Assembly (NCBI GenBank): GCA_020746995.1
Contig: JAGPXD010000005.1
Coordinates: 2,542,001 to 2,606,000 of the forward strand
Length of the DNA: 64,000 nt
From: Plectosphaerella cucumerina
Taxonomy: Eukaryota > Ascomycota > Sordariomycetes > Glomerellales > Plectosphaerellaceae
Reading direction: 5' to 3'
In this document: piece after piece, positions 31,028 through 41,373 of the stretch
Layout of the letters: each line of letters starts with the position of its first letter
How positions within the stretch are numbered: the first letter of the stretch is position 1
Translations under genes and position numbers: made by a program
The notes under the pieces: generated by a model
The model's database searches: none
What the model saw: only the letters and a program-made list of their open reading frames with translations
Told to the model about the DNA's origin: nothing

Positions 31028-32887
31028 ATGTTTACCTGCATTGCATGCTTGAGGCGAAACCTTCTTCTCCTATCGAGAACCGCGCCTCGGAATCTTCGGT
31101 TACAAGCGACATATGCGCCCCAGCTCCGCTTGACGCAAACGTCAGGGCCTCGACTCTTCTCAACCTCGAACACCGCCGACCTCCCGATATCTGCTGGAAC
31201 AATACGCGCCAGCCCGACACATTCATTCGAGGAAGCGGACGACTCGGTCGCTGAGAAGAAACAGCAGAAGAAGCTCCGTTTTGCTGTCGGCAAGCACCTT
31301 GAGCGCCTCAACGATCCTTGGAACATCGCCCAACATGTCGAACGAACGCTTCGCCAGACCGGCGACTCGCGGTTTGACGAAGTCCTCCTCCTCGTGCAGA
31401 CAGCTTCCAAAAACACACCCGTCACTGTTTCTTGGAACCACCTCATCGATCACCACTTCAAGATGAAGCGCCTTCGCCCAGCGATCAAGCTATTCAACGA
31501 GATGAAGAAACGAGGCCAGAAGCCGAACCAACAAACATACACCATCATCTTCCGTGGCTGCGCAGAGAACCCGCACAAGGACCTCGCACTCACAGAGGCG
31601 GTCCGGATTTACAACTCAATGTCGAAAGACGGCGCTGTGCGCCCGAACCTCATACACGCCAATGCCGTGCTGCACGTCTGCGTCCGAGCAGGCGACATGG
31701 ACGCCATGTTCGCCTTCTTGGATAAGATGGACGACAACAAGCAGCTCCGAATGGACTCCTCGAGCTACTCGACGATCCTCCAGGGCATGCGGCTGCAGCT
31801 AGAGTCCGTACAAAACTCAACCGAGGAGTCACCATCCGGTGAGCGCGAAGAGGCGGCGGGGGAGATTATCGGCCGCTGCGAGACAATATGGGGAGAGATC
31901 GTGCGCAAGTGGCGTAAGGGTGCGCTCCGATTCGACGAATCCCTCGTCGCTACAATGGGCAGGCTGCTTCTCCATGGTCAAGTACGGAACCAGAGGAACA
32001 TATTTGCGCTTCTTCAGCAGACCATGGATCTGCCACGGTTCGACCAGAACGAGACAGCGTCTAGCAAGCCGACATCTCCCGACGGACAGCCTGCATCTGT
32101 CTACAAACCGTTCAGCATCCCCGACAACTCTCGAATTAGCCCTGACACTCGCACACTCGACCTCATCTTGGAGGCAACAACCAAGATGCGTCTCGTCAAA
32201 GTCGGTGTCCGATATTGGCAACACCTTGTCAACGAGCTGCGCATCGTTCCAGATCGCGACAACTGGCTGAAGCTCCTGAAACTTCTGCACCTCGGATCTT
32301 CCAGCACTGAGACTGCCAAGTTTCTGGCGGCCATGCCCTCCACATTCATCACAACCTATACCCTTCGCACGGCTCTGTCTACATGCCTCCGGAATATGCA
32401 GAACCCCAACGTTCTCGCCAATGCACATGCGATTTTGCTGATCATTCTCCGAGAGGCCCGGGACGGTACCCCTGACTCAAAGTCCTTGTGGCTGTACCTG
32501 CAAGTGCTCAACGGACGGATGGCAGCCCTGCATAAGGAGACCTCGGAAAGACGGCGCGTCATTTGCCAGGAGGCAGCGTCCTCCTTGGAAGCCATGTGGG
32601 AGCCCTATGGGCGGGCTTCTGACGCTGTTCATCTACCGCGCCTCGTTGCAGAAAGGCAAATGCCCTTCAAGGACGCAGGCCGCGTCAGTCAGCTAGGCCA
32701 AGTTGTCGACGTCGCGCGCGAGATGATTAGTGTCACAAGCAAGATCCTCCCTCACGTTGACTCAAAGTCACAAGCTGCTCTCGAAAAGAGACGGAGTAGC
32801 TTGAACAGGCAGGTTGTGGCTTTCACCGAAGTCCTGCCTGGAAGCGAGGAGTCTGGCGCCAAGACACGGGCAGATAGGAGCACGTAG
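31028..32887 (+). CDS. Mitochondrial pentatricopeptide-repeat protein
   Basis: One uninterrupted 619-codon frame. The N-terminus is rich in Arg/Leu/Ser/Thr with almost no acidic residues up to about residue 45 (RRNLLLLSRTAPRNLRLQ), a probable mitochondrial presequence. PPR repeats are visible from about 135: TVSWNHLIDHHFKMKRLRPA then IKLFNEMKKRGQKPNQQTY, then TIIFRGCAENPHKDLALTEA and HANAVLHVCVRAGDMDAMFA with FLDKM. Further, weaker helical repeats continue to about 500. Such proteins bind specific organelle transcripts or the mitoribosome. I cannot assign a particular yeast or Neurospora homologue. Converges on the RRM gene. Confidence 0.82.
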   Translation: MFTCIACLRRNLLLLSRTAPRNLRLQATYAPQLRLTQTSGPRLFSTSNTADLPISAGTIRASPTHSFEEADDSVAEKKQQKKLRFAVGKHLERLNDPWNIAQHVERTLRQTGDSRFDEVLLLVQTASKNTPVTVSWNHLIDHHFKMKRLRPAIKLFNEMKKRGQKPNQQTYTIIFRGCAENPHKDLALTEAVRIYNSMSKDGAVRPNLIHANAVLHVCVRAGDMDAMFAFLDKMDDNKQLRMDSSSYSTILQGMRLQLESVQNSTEESPSGEREEAAGEIIGRCETIWGEIVRKWRKGALRFDESLVATMGRLLLHGQVRNQRNIFALLQQTMDLPRFDQNETASSKPTSPDGQPASVYKPFSIPDNSRISPDTRTLDLILEATTKMRLVKVGVRYWQHLVNELRIVPDRDNWLKLLKLLHLGSSSTETAKFLAAMPSTFITTYTLRTALSTCLRNMQNPNVLANAHAILLIILREARDGTPDSKSLWLYLQVLNGRMAALHKETSERRRVICQEAASSLEAMWEPYGRASDAVHLPRLVAERQMPFKDAGRVSQLGQVVDVAREMISVTSKILPHVDSKSQAALEKRRSSLNRQVVAFTEVLPGSEESGAKTRADRST

Positions 32888-33165
32888 GAAATACGTGCCG
32901 AGCTGCCCACCCACATGTAAAAATAGCTGTAAGATACATCACAATATGCGCATTCTGAGCGGTCTTGCGCAATGCTCTCTCTCTGTTGGATACGGAGCGA
33001 CCAAAAATAAAAACGGAAATGCTGCAATAATGTGTCCTTCGCTCGCACAAGTCAATTCATGCCCCCCAAGGGCAAATGGTCTAGATATCGGCACACCCGT
33101 GCCAGAAGACCAGCCGCAAAACGCCTATTTCCCAGTCCGTTGTTATCAGAGACTCTAACCCTGCT

Positions 33166-34226
33166 TCATCGTCCACCGCGGCCGCGCCCCTGTCCTCTCC
33201 GAGAGGTGTCAACGAGCCTGTCACTGTAGAGCTGCCCGCGCGATTCAGGGGCCATGAGATCCACGAAGCCATTTGTACCGTCGACGATGTTGCCCTCGGG
33301 GTACGACTGATGCGCCAGGCCGGATGCGTTGCGGGAGAGACGCGAAGGTCCGGGGCTGTTGTCGTTGTATCCTCCTGGCTTAGCATAGACCTTGATCACC
33401 CGGCCATCGGCCTAGAGTCGGTTAGCTCCTTCGATTTTCCTCGGGAAGACAGTCGACTGCTTACCGTTTGGTTATTGAACCGCTCGATGACCGCCTCGCC
33501 GCCCTCCTTGGACACAAACACCATTTCAACAAGGATCATGGGGTTGGTCTTGACGACGACACAGCTGACCATTTCACCGCCCACAGGGGTCATGGCACTC
33601 TCGATGTCGGCCGCTGTCGTGCCAGGAGCGAAGTTCTGGGCCATGACAACGAAGGGGCCGGCAAGGCCTCGGATCGACAGACCCTTGTTGTTCGACGGCG
33701 TGGGTTGCTGGCCTGATCGCTCGAAGGCGTTGGCAAGCTTGGCAGTCCGCTGCTTTGTCTTTTGCGTCGTGGCCGCACCCGGACCAGAGACACGCGAGGC
33801 GATGCTCTTGCTTCCATTGACGGTGTTGTGGAGATCGTGTGTCCAGTCACCATCGATGTTGCCGGCAGAGTGCTGCTTGACGGGACCGAGGGAAGAACGC
33901 TGCAGTAATCCTCCATGTTAGCAAAGAATACCCATCATGTCTCTGACGCCGAGGCACATGTACTGACTTTCTTGACTCCTACACGGCTAGCCAGCGATGG
34001 TCCTGCGCCCGGCTTGACTTTGGAAGGCGCACTTTGTCTGCGGTCCTTGGAGAAGATCTTCTGGGCTAGGGCCTCATTCTTCTTGCGCTCGCGGCCTTGG
34101 CAAAGTCAGTGACTTGGTCGGAAGGTCTAATCCTGGTCGGCTCTCACCGTCGCGAATGATCTTGTCGAAATCAGCCGCCACCTTGGGCGTTGCGGAAGGC
34201 TTCTCGGATCCTCTCAGTTTCGCCAT
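33166..34226 (-). CDS. Small RRM-fold protein, unassigned
   Basis: Four exons: 34226-34148, 34095-33968, 33899-33465 and 33411-33166, total 295 residues. Introns are 52-68 nt. The N-terminal about 120 residues are basic and polar (KPSATPKVAADFDKIIRDG, then RERKKNEALAQKIFSKDRR). A single RRM-like fold spans about 140-225. Its first strand is GPFVVMAQNFAPGTTAADIE; later parts are GGEMVSCVVVKTNPMILVEM and EGGEAVIERFNNQTADGRVI with KVYAK. The RNP1 aromatic positions are weak, so it may bind protein rather than RNA. The C-terminus ends with RRGQGRGRGGR, an RGG-like box. It resembles Aly/Yra1-style mRNA export adaptors in layout, but I cannot assign it to that family. Function unknown. Confidence 0.75.
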
Positions 34227-35165
34227 CGTGGTATTTGCTGCGCCGCTGGGAACAAGGGAGGGCACAGGCGACCAATTTGTATTGACTTGGGTTCGAGAAG
34301 ATCGGGGGATTGGGAAGAATTCTGGGCCCAAAGTCGTGTACTACCGTGTTGCTGGCCTGAGGGGTCAGGAGGGTGTAGATGCCAAAGATTCTAGATATTT
34401 GTAAGGTCCAAGCGGCGTTGGCACTACCCCTACCTTCCTACCCGGCGACGACGCGCCGCGGCGCGCTGTGTCGTGGCACTAGCCGTTTGTCCCCCACCAC
34501 CGGCACCCCACTACACCCGATAGTCCAAGAAAACCAGATATTAGTTAACTAAAGAGGGCTTGGTATTATACTATAAAGGGTCTTGAAAGAGTATCTATTT
34601 ACCTAATATTCTTTGAAATAATATGGGCTTAGATATTAAATATCTTTTTACTAAGTATATTTATCTAAACCAAGTTTAAAAGGTAGATTAAGTTTTAAGT
34701 AAAAGGTCATCCCATACTAGGAAAGATATAACGAGGTCCTTGCAGTGCCTGGTCGATTTAATGGTGTTGAGAAATTGGAGCTATCTCTATCCCCGACTTC
34801 TAATATACAAAAGCGTCCCTGGACGGCTAGAACAGACATCGAAACACTCATGACCCACCATGGCCCGACATCAATATCTTGAACATTCCCACGTTGGCGA
34901 TCCTACTTTGAAGCGTCGCCTTCCGTCCACTTGTCTGACCGAATGACAATTCTGCCTCCTGAAAGTCTTTATCATCATCGGGAAGACCCCATCATGCGGT
35001 ACCCCGTTCGTCGGGACAAGAAACATGAAGGCATTCCCTGCCTACGGCGTCACCCATCTCCTGTCGTGTGCCAAGTATCGCGTGAGAGCCCACCAACGCT
35101 CCTTTGGTAAACCCCAGTGCCCTCCTGGTGTTACAGCGGCAACAGGCGACCCAGAAAAAAAACTA
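34227..35165. other. Intergenic region with AT-rich island
   Basis: 939 bp between the RRM gene start and the YAK1 stop. The island lies at about 34500-34745; the rest is ordinary, with no gene recognised. Confidence 0.6.
34500..34745. repeat. AT-rich island (possible RIP relic)
   Basis: 34621-34680 has 12 G/C of 60 by hand count; TA-rich words dominate and no frame stays open. Degraded repeat inferred. Confidence 0.45.
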
Positions 35166-38074
35166 TCAATGCCATGGGTTTTGTTGGTTGCCCATGAAGC
35201 CTTCCTCCAAAGTCCGCTCCTCCAGGTTGCGGATGAAATCCCGGTTGCCTCTACTACCCTGCTGCACACGGCCTCCCCGTCGTGCTGCTGCTGCCCGCCC
35301 AGGCGTGCCGTCCATACCAGTCAGACCCTCGCCAGTCGGCGGGTAGTATGCCGGGCTGGGTTGCAGCCGAATGGGCTGGCTGGGGTCCAGGTGGCTGGCG
35401 ACGCGTTGTATGGCTGCTGGAATACCACTCTGTTGCTGCTCCATTGTCGATGCGCGCTGTCGCCCTGTGCGCATCGCGCCCTGTTGGCCATACATCGAGC
35501 CTTGGTTCATGTTGCCGTAGGGGCCTGGCGGCATCTGCTGTGCTCCTTGAGGCAGCCCTGCGGACCCGTACGCCCCCGGTTGTGGGCCGTAAGCGGGGGG
35601 TTGCGCCGCGTGTGAGCCGCCCGGGGAGAACATAACGTTGTTCCCATACATGGCGCCTGGTGCTGGGCCATGTGACGTCTGGGGATACTGCTGAGGCATC
35701 GAAGAGTACGCGCTTTGCTGCGCGGCGGTGTTTGCCTGCGCTTGGGCGGCTTGTGCCCTTTGCTTGCTCAATTGCTCTGCCTGTTGCTGCTGCTGAGTTC
35801 CAGGGGCCGGCGATCTGTTAAGCGAGCTTGACTTGAGATTCATCGGCGGCACGAAGGGGCCAGTAAACTTCTGCTGCGTAATGAAAGGGTGCAGCTTGGC
35901 CTGTTGGGGCGACCATCTTTCGAGGGGGTTGATGTTGAGTAAGCCCCGCACGAAATCGATGAAGGCGATGCGGTTGTTCATTTCTGTGCAAAAGTTAGCG
36001 GTTAGGCGTTTTGATTGTGACCCTGGGGTGTCGTACCTCTGTCAATCTCGCTCTGCTTCATGTTCTTCCGCGGCATGGGGTACGTCTTGATGATATCAGG
36101 AAGCGTGCTCGCCTGGAAGTACTTCTTGCTAGGTTGCTCCTTGGTCGAGTGCTCCCTTGCGTACTGTTCCATCGATTTCAGGTTGTAGGTGCGACGTCCG
36201 AACTCGTCTTGCCGCTTCTCGAAGAATTCGCCAGCTTGCTTGCCCATCTCAATCATCCAGCTGGGCGGGTTACCCAGCATGTCGACAATTCTTGAGACTT
36301 GGTTGTACTCGGACGAGCCCGGGAAGAGCGGGAGACCCAGGAAGAGCTCGACGACGATGCAGCCCAGTGACCACATATCAATGGCCGAGGAGTACGGCAA
36401 TCCCAGCAGTACTTCTGGGGATCGGTAGAAACGGGATTGAATGTAAGTATACACCGTTTGGCGCTCGTCGCAGGCCGAACCGAAATCGATGATCTTGATG
36501 ATGGGGCTTTCAAGGTTCTTGAGCAAGATATTCTCTGGCTTCAGGTCGCAGTGGATCAGTCTTGCCTTGTTCAACAGGGCCAGACCATTGAGTAACTGCT
36601 GGGCAAAGACTCGGACAAGGGTAGTGCTCAGTCCCCGGAACTGGTTCTGCTTGATCAATTCGTACAGGTTGACGCTCAAGAGTTCGAACACAAGACACAG
36701 GTGCTGACGGTGTATGAATGTGTCCTTGAGACGCAAGAGGTGGTGGTCGTCGTTCTTGTCGAGCTTGGTGTTGAGCTATTCAATGTCAGCATATCGAGAC
36801 ATTGACAGCCGCACGAGGGTCATGAGGCAGGCGACTTACCAGGTCCAGTACAGACACCTCCATCATGCTCTGGTTGAAGTATGCAGTGCGGTTCTTGATG
36901 ACTTTGACCGCAACAACCTCCTGCGTCTTGAGGTTCTGGCACTTGACAACCTGGCCGAAGGTGCCCTGCCCAAGCACGTCGAGAATGAGGTACCGATTCC
37001 TGCAAGATCAGAGTGTTAGTCCCACGTGGAGCCCGTTAGGCCCAAACCGAGCCCGAGATCCCGACTACGGGCGAGCACCTACTTGTGGCCAGCTTCCTCG
37101 GAGCCCAGTATATCGTTGACATATAGAATGTAGTCGCTGTCCTCGTTGTCGAAGCCGTCATTTTTGACGCCCTTGCTGGGCTTGGTCAAGACACGCCGAG
37201 GGTTTCGGGACGACTCGTATTTGAAGTTGGGATTGCATATTCTGTACGTAGCCGGAAGATGGACGGTCAAAGATTGCAGGGGCTGGAGATTCTGGTCAGC
37301 GAAGTTACACGCAGAGCGGTTGGGGGAGACACGTACGCTGATGAAGCCGCCTTCTGGGTTGGCCCTCCGGAATGGGGGCTGCGCGTTGACCTTGGGGTGA
37401 AGGTCATTGGGAGCTCGTAGTCTCTTGAACTCGGGAACAGGCATGATGACATGACGGCGTGGAGACTTGACGTCGTTGGGAAAAGTCCCATCCAAGTTTG
37501 GGGCTGTGGAACCGCCGAAGCCGTCCAGACTCGGGCCGTAAGGAGAGATGGGCGGCAATTGCGCGGATTGATGGCGACCGGGGAAGTAGGAGTTCGAAGG
37601 CGTGTATTCCTGCCTTGTAGGAGACTGCCGTTGGCTCGGCGGGCTCGCATACTGGCCCTGGGCGGCGGAGGGCTTGGGTGCGTACGGCGAAGTGGGCGAA
37701 AGTGCCTCCATTGGGGAGTAGCGTTGGGCGGCGACGGATGGTTCCTGAGGGGAATGCAAATGCGCAGGTCGGCTGCCGGAGAGCTGCGACTGGTGATGCG
37801 GCCTCATGGGGTATTTGATGCTGCCGTATGACTCCTGGGCGTCATGCATGGGTACGTCGCCGTTGCCGTCGCGCATTTGCGGGGTGGAGTTGGGCGACAC
37901 GGTAGACGAAGCCCCGGGGCTTTGATACTGCTGGTCATACTTGAATCCGACAGGAGGTTGGGCGGGCGGGTTCTGCGGATTCTGGCCATTGTAGTCTCGA
38001 GCCTGAGGGGCGCCATTGTAGCGTCGCGACGAGGAGCCCGAGTCAGCGTAGCCCTGCTGCCACTGAGGGTCCAT
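35166..38074 (-). CDS. YAK1: DYRK-family protein kinase YAK1
   Basis: Five exons: 38074-37337, 37282-37083, 36999-36840, 36775-36037 and 35983-35166, total 884 residues. The long N-terminus (about 1-300) is Gln/Pro/Ser-rich and disordered. The kinase domain starts NRYLILDVLGQGTFGQVVKC, with the ATP-site Lys in VVAVKVIK (about 343). The catalytic loop is LIHCDLKPENILL (Asp about 443) and the metal-binding motif is KIIDFGSACD. The activation loop is VYTYIQSRFYRSPEVLLG, with the Tyr-X-Tyr that DYRK kinases autophosphorylate; it ends at HPFITQQKFTGPF. A Gln/Ala/Gly/Tyr-rich tail follows. YAK1 is a stress and nutrient-limitation kinase opposing PKA/TOR signalling, moving between cytosol and nucleus. 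The leader on the minus strand is CT-rich. Confidence 0.95.
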
Positions 38075-39687
38075 GGCTAGCTGCTGCCCGTCGCGGGTGT
38101 CGTCGTTGAACGCGGGCGGCGGGGAGCAGAGGAGGGAAGGCAGTGGCAGACGAGATGGCAAAAAGAAGGCGACGAAATGCTGCGACGCGTCCCCAAGTAC
38201 CTAGGCAAGGTGAGGTGGGGTGCGGGTGGAAGAAAGGAAGAGAGTAGTGTCGAGGAGAGAGGTGGTGGAGAGAGAGACGGAGGAATGGAGAGGGAATAAT
38301 TGGAGACGGGCAATCGCCGGTTCAGGGAAGTTCAAATGGGCTGGATTGTTGGACTGTTGATGCTTGGGGACGGAATAGGTTTCGTGGGCGGGTGTCCAAC
38401 GGCCGTCTTTGGAAGATCCTTTACTTGTCGTCGGCTGCGGACGTGGACAGAGAGCTCCGCGTGGGAGAGCTCTCTTCGACACCTGGTTCAGGAATCAGGA
38501 GACTGGAGGATGGCGAGCGGGAGGGGGGATGGTTCAGGTTCCAAGGTTCAGAAGGGCCCGCACCGAGATGCCTGGGGTGGGTGGGTAGGTACCTGACGCG
38601 GCGACGCCCAAATGCGACTCGTTGCCGCCGTGCGACCGGGGTGGATGGGGCACATTTCCCAGCCGGATAATTGAATTAGTAGAAACGGTGATTGCGGTTC
38701 TCTACGCTAGCTAATACTAGGTATTTAATATTAGTACGATAACACCTCAAATCTACTAGTTATGTATTACTCATTTTTTCTACCTAGTCCTACTATAAAG
38801 TAAAAACATATTAATATATTATAGACTTTAAATAATAACTAATAATTTATATCCTTTTCTTCTAAATTTATTATAGTTTATTTGTCTAGATCATAGAGTA
38901 CATACTAATTGTTGGTCTTTTCGACGACGAAGAAACACTGCGTAACTTTTAACTATAGAAGTAGAAAGTATAACGGTATAGTTCTAAAATCAAAGCTCTG
39001 ACACGGACCCAGGAGATCAAACAACACCAACATAACAGCACTCAGGAATTCGGGCGTGACTATTCCTCAATGTTTTGTCTTGAAGTGCGCGATGTGCCAG
39101 GTTGGATCAGCGATGACCAGGTCCATCACTCGGGTCTTCCTATACAACGGCTAATCCAATATGAAGGAAACCCATCACCCTACCACGCACGTCGCAGACG
39201 TCGTGGCCCCCCCGAACAGAATATCAAAGTCGTGACTCGTTACAATACTGTGTCCGCCGCTGTTGTCATGATCCAAGGTGCCGAGCGACTTGGTAAAGCA
39301 CGGGCCGAGCTCATGGCTGCCCCAGCCAACTGAGAAGACAGAAAAGACCCCGCTGAGGAACTGGAGAAAACATGCTTCGGAGGGAATCACTGGCGCAAGG
39401 CTGAGATAGACAAACAGACAGATAGACAAGACAGAAGAGACAATGTAGAAAGATGAGATGTAGTACGACAGTGTAAAGTAGAGATGACAAGGAATCAAGG
39501 CCAGCGTACAAGCAGAACAAAGCCATGCCGCAAGTTTCAGGCCACTGGAGCCTCCCATCTTCCCGACCCAACAAGCCGTGACAGTATCACGCTGTCCAGG
39601 AGAGTGCCGGACATCGTCTTCCACTTTGCGGGGTAGCACCTAGCCTATGGGCACTGGCCCTCGGGTGCTCACCTGGAACTTGTGCCA
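38075..39687. other. Intergenic region with AT-rich island
   Basis: 1.6 kb between the YAK1 start and the PUB1 stop. The YAK1-proximal part is strongly CT-rich on the minus strand (about 38100-38300), a usual fungal leader/promoter feature. The AT-rich island is at about 38665-39005. The PUB1 3' UTR must lie at the right end. No gene recognised. Confidence 0.6.
38665..39005. repeat. Most extreme AT-rich island (possible RIP relic)
   Basis: 38821-38880 has only 8 G/C of 60 by hand count and no CG dinucleotide, whereas the surrounding DNA is over half G/C. TA steps are abundant. The abrupt edges and absence of any frame point to a RIP-decayed repeat fragment; the parent element cannot be named. 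Confidence 0.55.
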
Positions 39688-41373
39688 TTACCCCTGGTAG
39701 CCGTTGAACCCGTTGTTGTAGGACTGTCCTTGAGGACCCTGGGCCCATTGGCCGCCGGAAGGCTGCTGACCCCGACCGTAGCCGCCGGCGCTCTGAGGCC
39801 CGCCGTATCCCATGGGCTGGGCGCCATAGCCGGCGGGCGATTGCGCGCCAGGACCAGAGAAGTTGCCTGGCTGACCACTGTACTGACCTACGTCTCATAC
39901 GCGTTAGTCGGGACAGTCATAGCGGAGCAGTGGACGTTTTACATACCGCCATATTGAGGGAAGTAGGCCGTGGGGGTGCCAGGGAAACCAGGTCCCGAAG
40001 CGCTCTGGGGGCTGTAGCCCTGCTGGGCAGGGTCGAAGTTGCCACCAGGGTGAGGTGTCTTGTCCTTGCCCCACTGATTCCAGTTGTTAGTTGACCATCT
40101 CCACGGTCACAGAAGGGGGAGAATAATCTACTTACGCTGCACTTCAGAGGACGGCCGTTGACGTTGTACCCGTTCATCTGGCAGATAGCCATGGCAGCGG
40201 CTTCGTGGCTCTCCATCTTGATGAAGGCGAATCCACGGTCCGCCTGGAAACGGGACTCGACAACAAAGCCGAAGTTCTGGAACAGCGGCACGACGTCGTT
40301 TGGCGTAGTGTAGGGCGTGAGGTTACCAACGTAGCAGGTTGTCTGCCAGCTCGGCGTCTGAGACAGAATCATCTCATAGCTCGCCATGCCATGGGCAGGG
40401 AACTGGTGATGACCGAAGGGCGTCGTCGGGGTCATTCCCATGGCCTGCATAGCCTGCTGCTGGGCGATAGACGGCTGGCCCTTCTGGTTGGCCCAGTTGC
40501 AACGGATGGCGCGCGAGCCTAGCCATTCTCCGTCCATGGAGCTCAGGGCCTTCTCGGCCTCCGGACGGTCGCGGAAAGCGACAAATCCATACCCGCGAGA
40601 TCGGCCAGTTTTCATATCCCACATGACGCGAGCCTCGGAGACGGATCCGAACGCAGAGAAGGCCTGCGAGAGGAGCTCGTCGTTGACTTCATTGGAGAGG
40701 TCGCCGACGAAGATGTGGAAGTGGTTCGAGGTGTCTTCCTTGTTGGTGGTATTCGACTGGTAGGCCCAATTGACGCGGATTTCCTGATGATTGTCAGTAC
40801 AGGCCGTGACGGGACGGGAACGGAGAACTCACCGACTGATGGACACGACGGCCGTTCAGAGTCTGCATGGCCCGTTCAGCCGCACCAGGATCGTCGTATT
40901 CGACGAAGCCGTAGTTGTACCCCTTTTGCTTTGTCCGACGATTAGCACTCGTGTGGCCGGAGACGGGTAGAGCGGGCGATGATGCGCAGAGGTATCCGTG
41001 GCATTCCCTTCCGCATGGAATATTGACTCACGTTCTTGTCGGGGATGATCTTGACGCTCTGAACATGGCCCGTAGTCTCGAAAATCTGGCGCAACACATC
41101 CTCGGTGACGCGCTGGTCGAGTCCGCCAACGTACAAGGCGCGCTTGTTGGGCTCGGGGGCGGCACGACGGCCGAAGCCGCCTGCGCTGCTTGGAGACAGT
41201 ACCCCATCTACGCCCGACATGGGGGACGTGATGGCCGTGGGGATGGGGTTTGTGTTCTGAGGAATGTGCAGAGGAGGGGGAGGCTTCTGGCCATTCTCGA
41301 ATCCCGGCGCACCCTGGTTTGGCTGAGGGGGAGGGGGCAGCTGCGCTGCGCTGGGGGCGGTTCCGTCGGCCAT
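39688..41373 (-). CDS. PUB1: Three-RRM RNA-binding protein PUB1/TIA-1 family
   Basis: Five exons: 41373-41032, 40928-40833, 40784-40137, 40073-39947 and 39887-39688, total 470 residues. RRM1 (about 77-150) begins ALYVGGLDQRVTEDVLRQIF and has GYNYGFVEYDDP. RRM2 begins HFHIFVGDLSNEVNDELLSQ and has RSRGYGFVAFRD. RRM3 has TTCYVGNLTPYTTPNDVVPL and DRGFAFIKME. A Gly/Gln/Tyr/Pro-rich, prion-like tail follows. The N-terminus is Pro/Gln-rich. PUB1/TIA-1 proteins bind U- or AU-rich mRNA, affect stability and translation, and enter stress granules. The second exon has tandem acceptors (AAAG then CAAAAG) that would include or omit Gln-Lys; I chose the upstream one. Confidence 0.92.
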
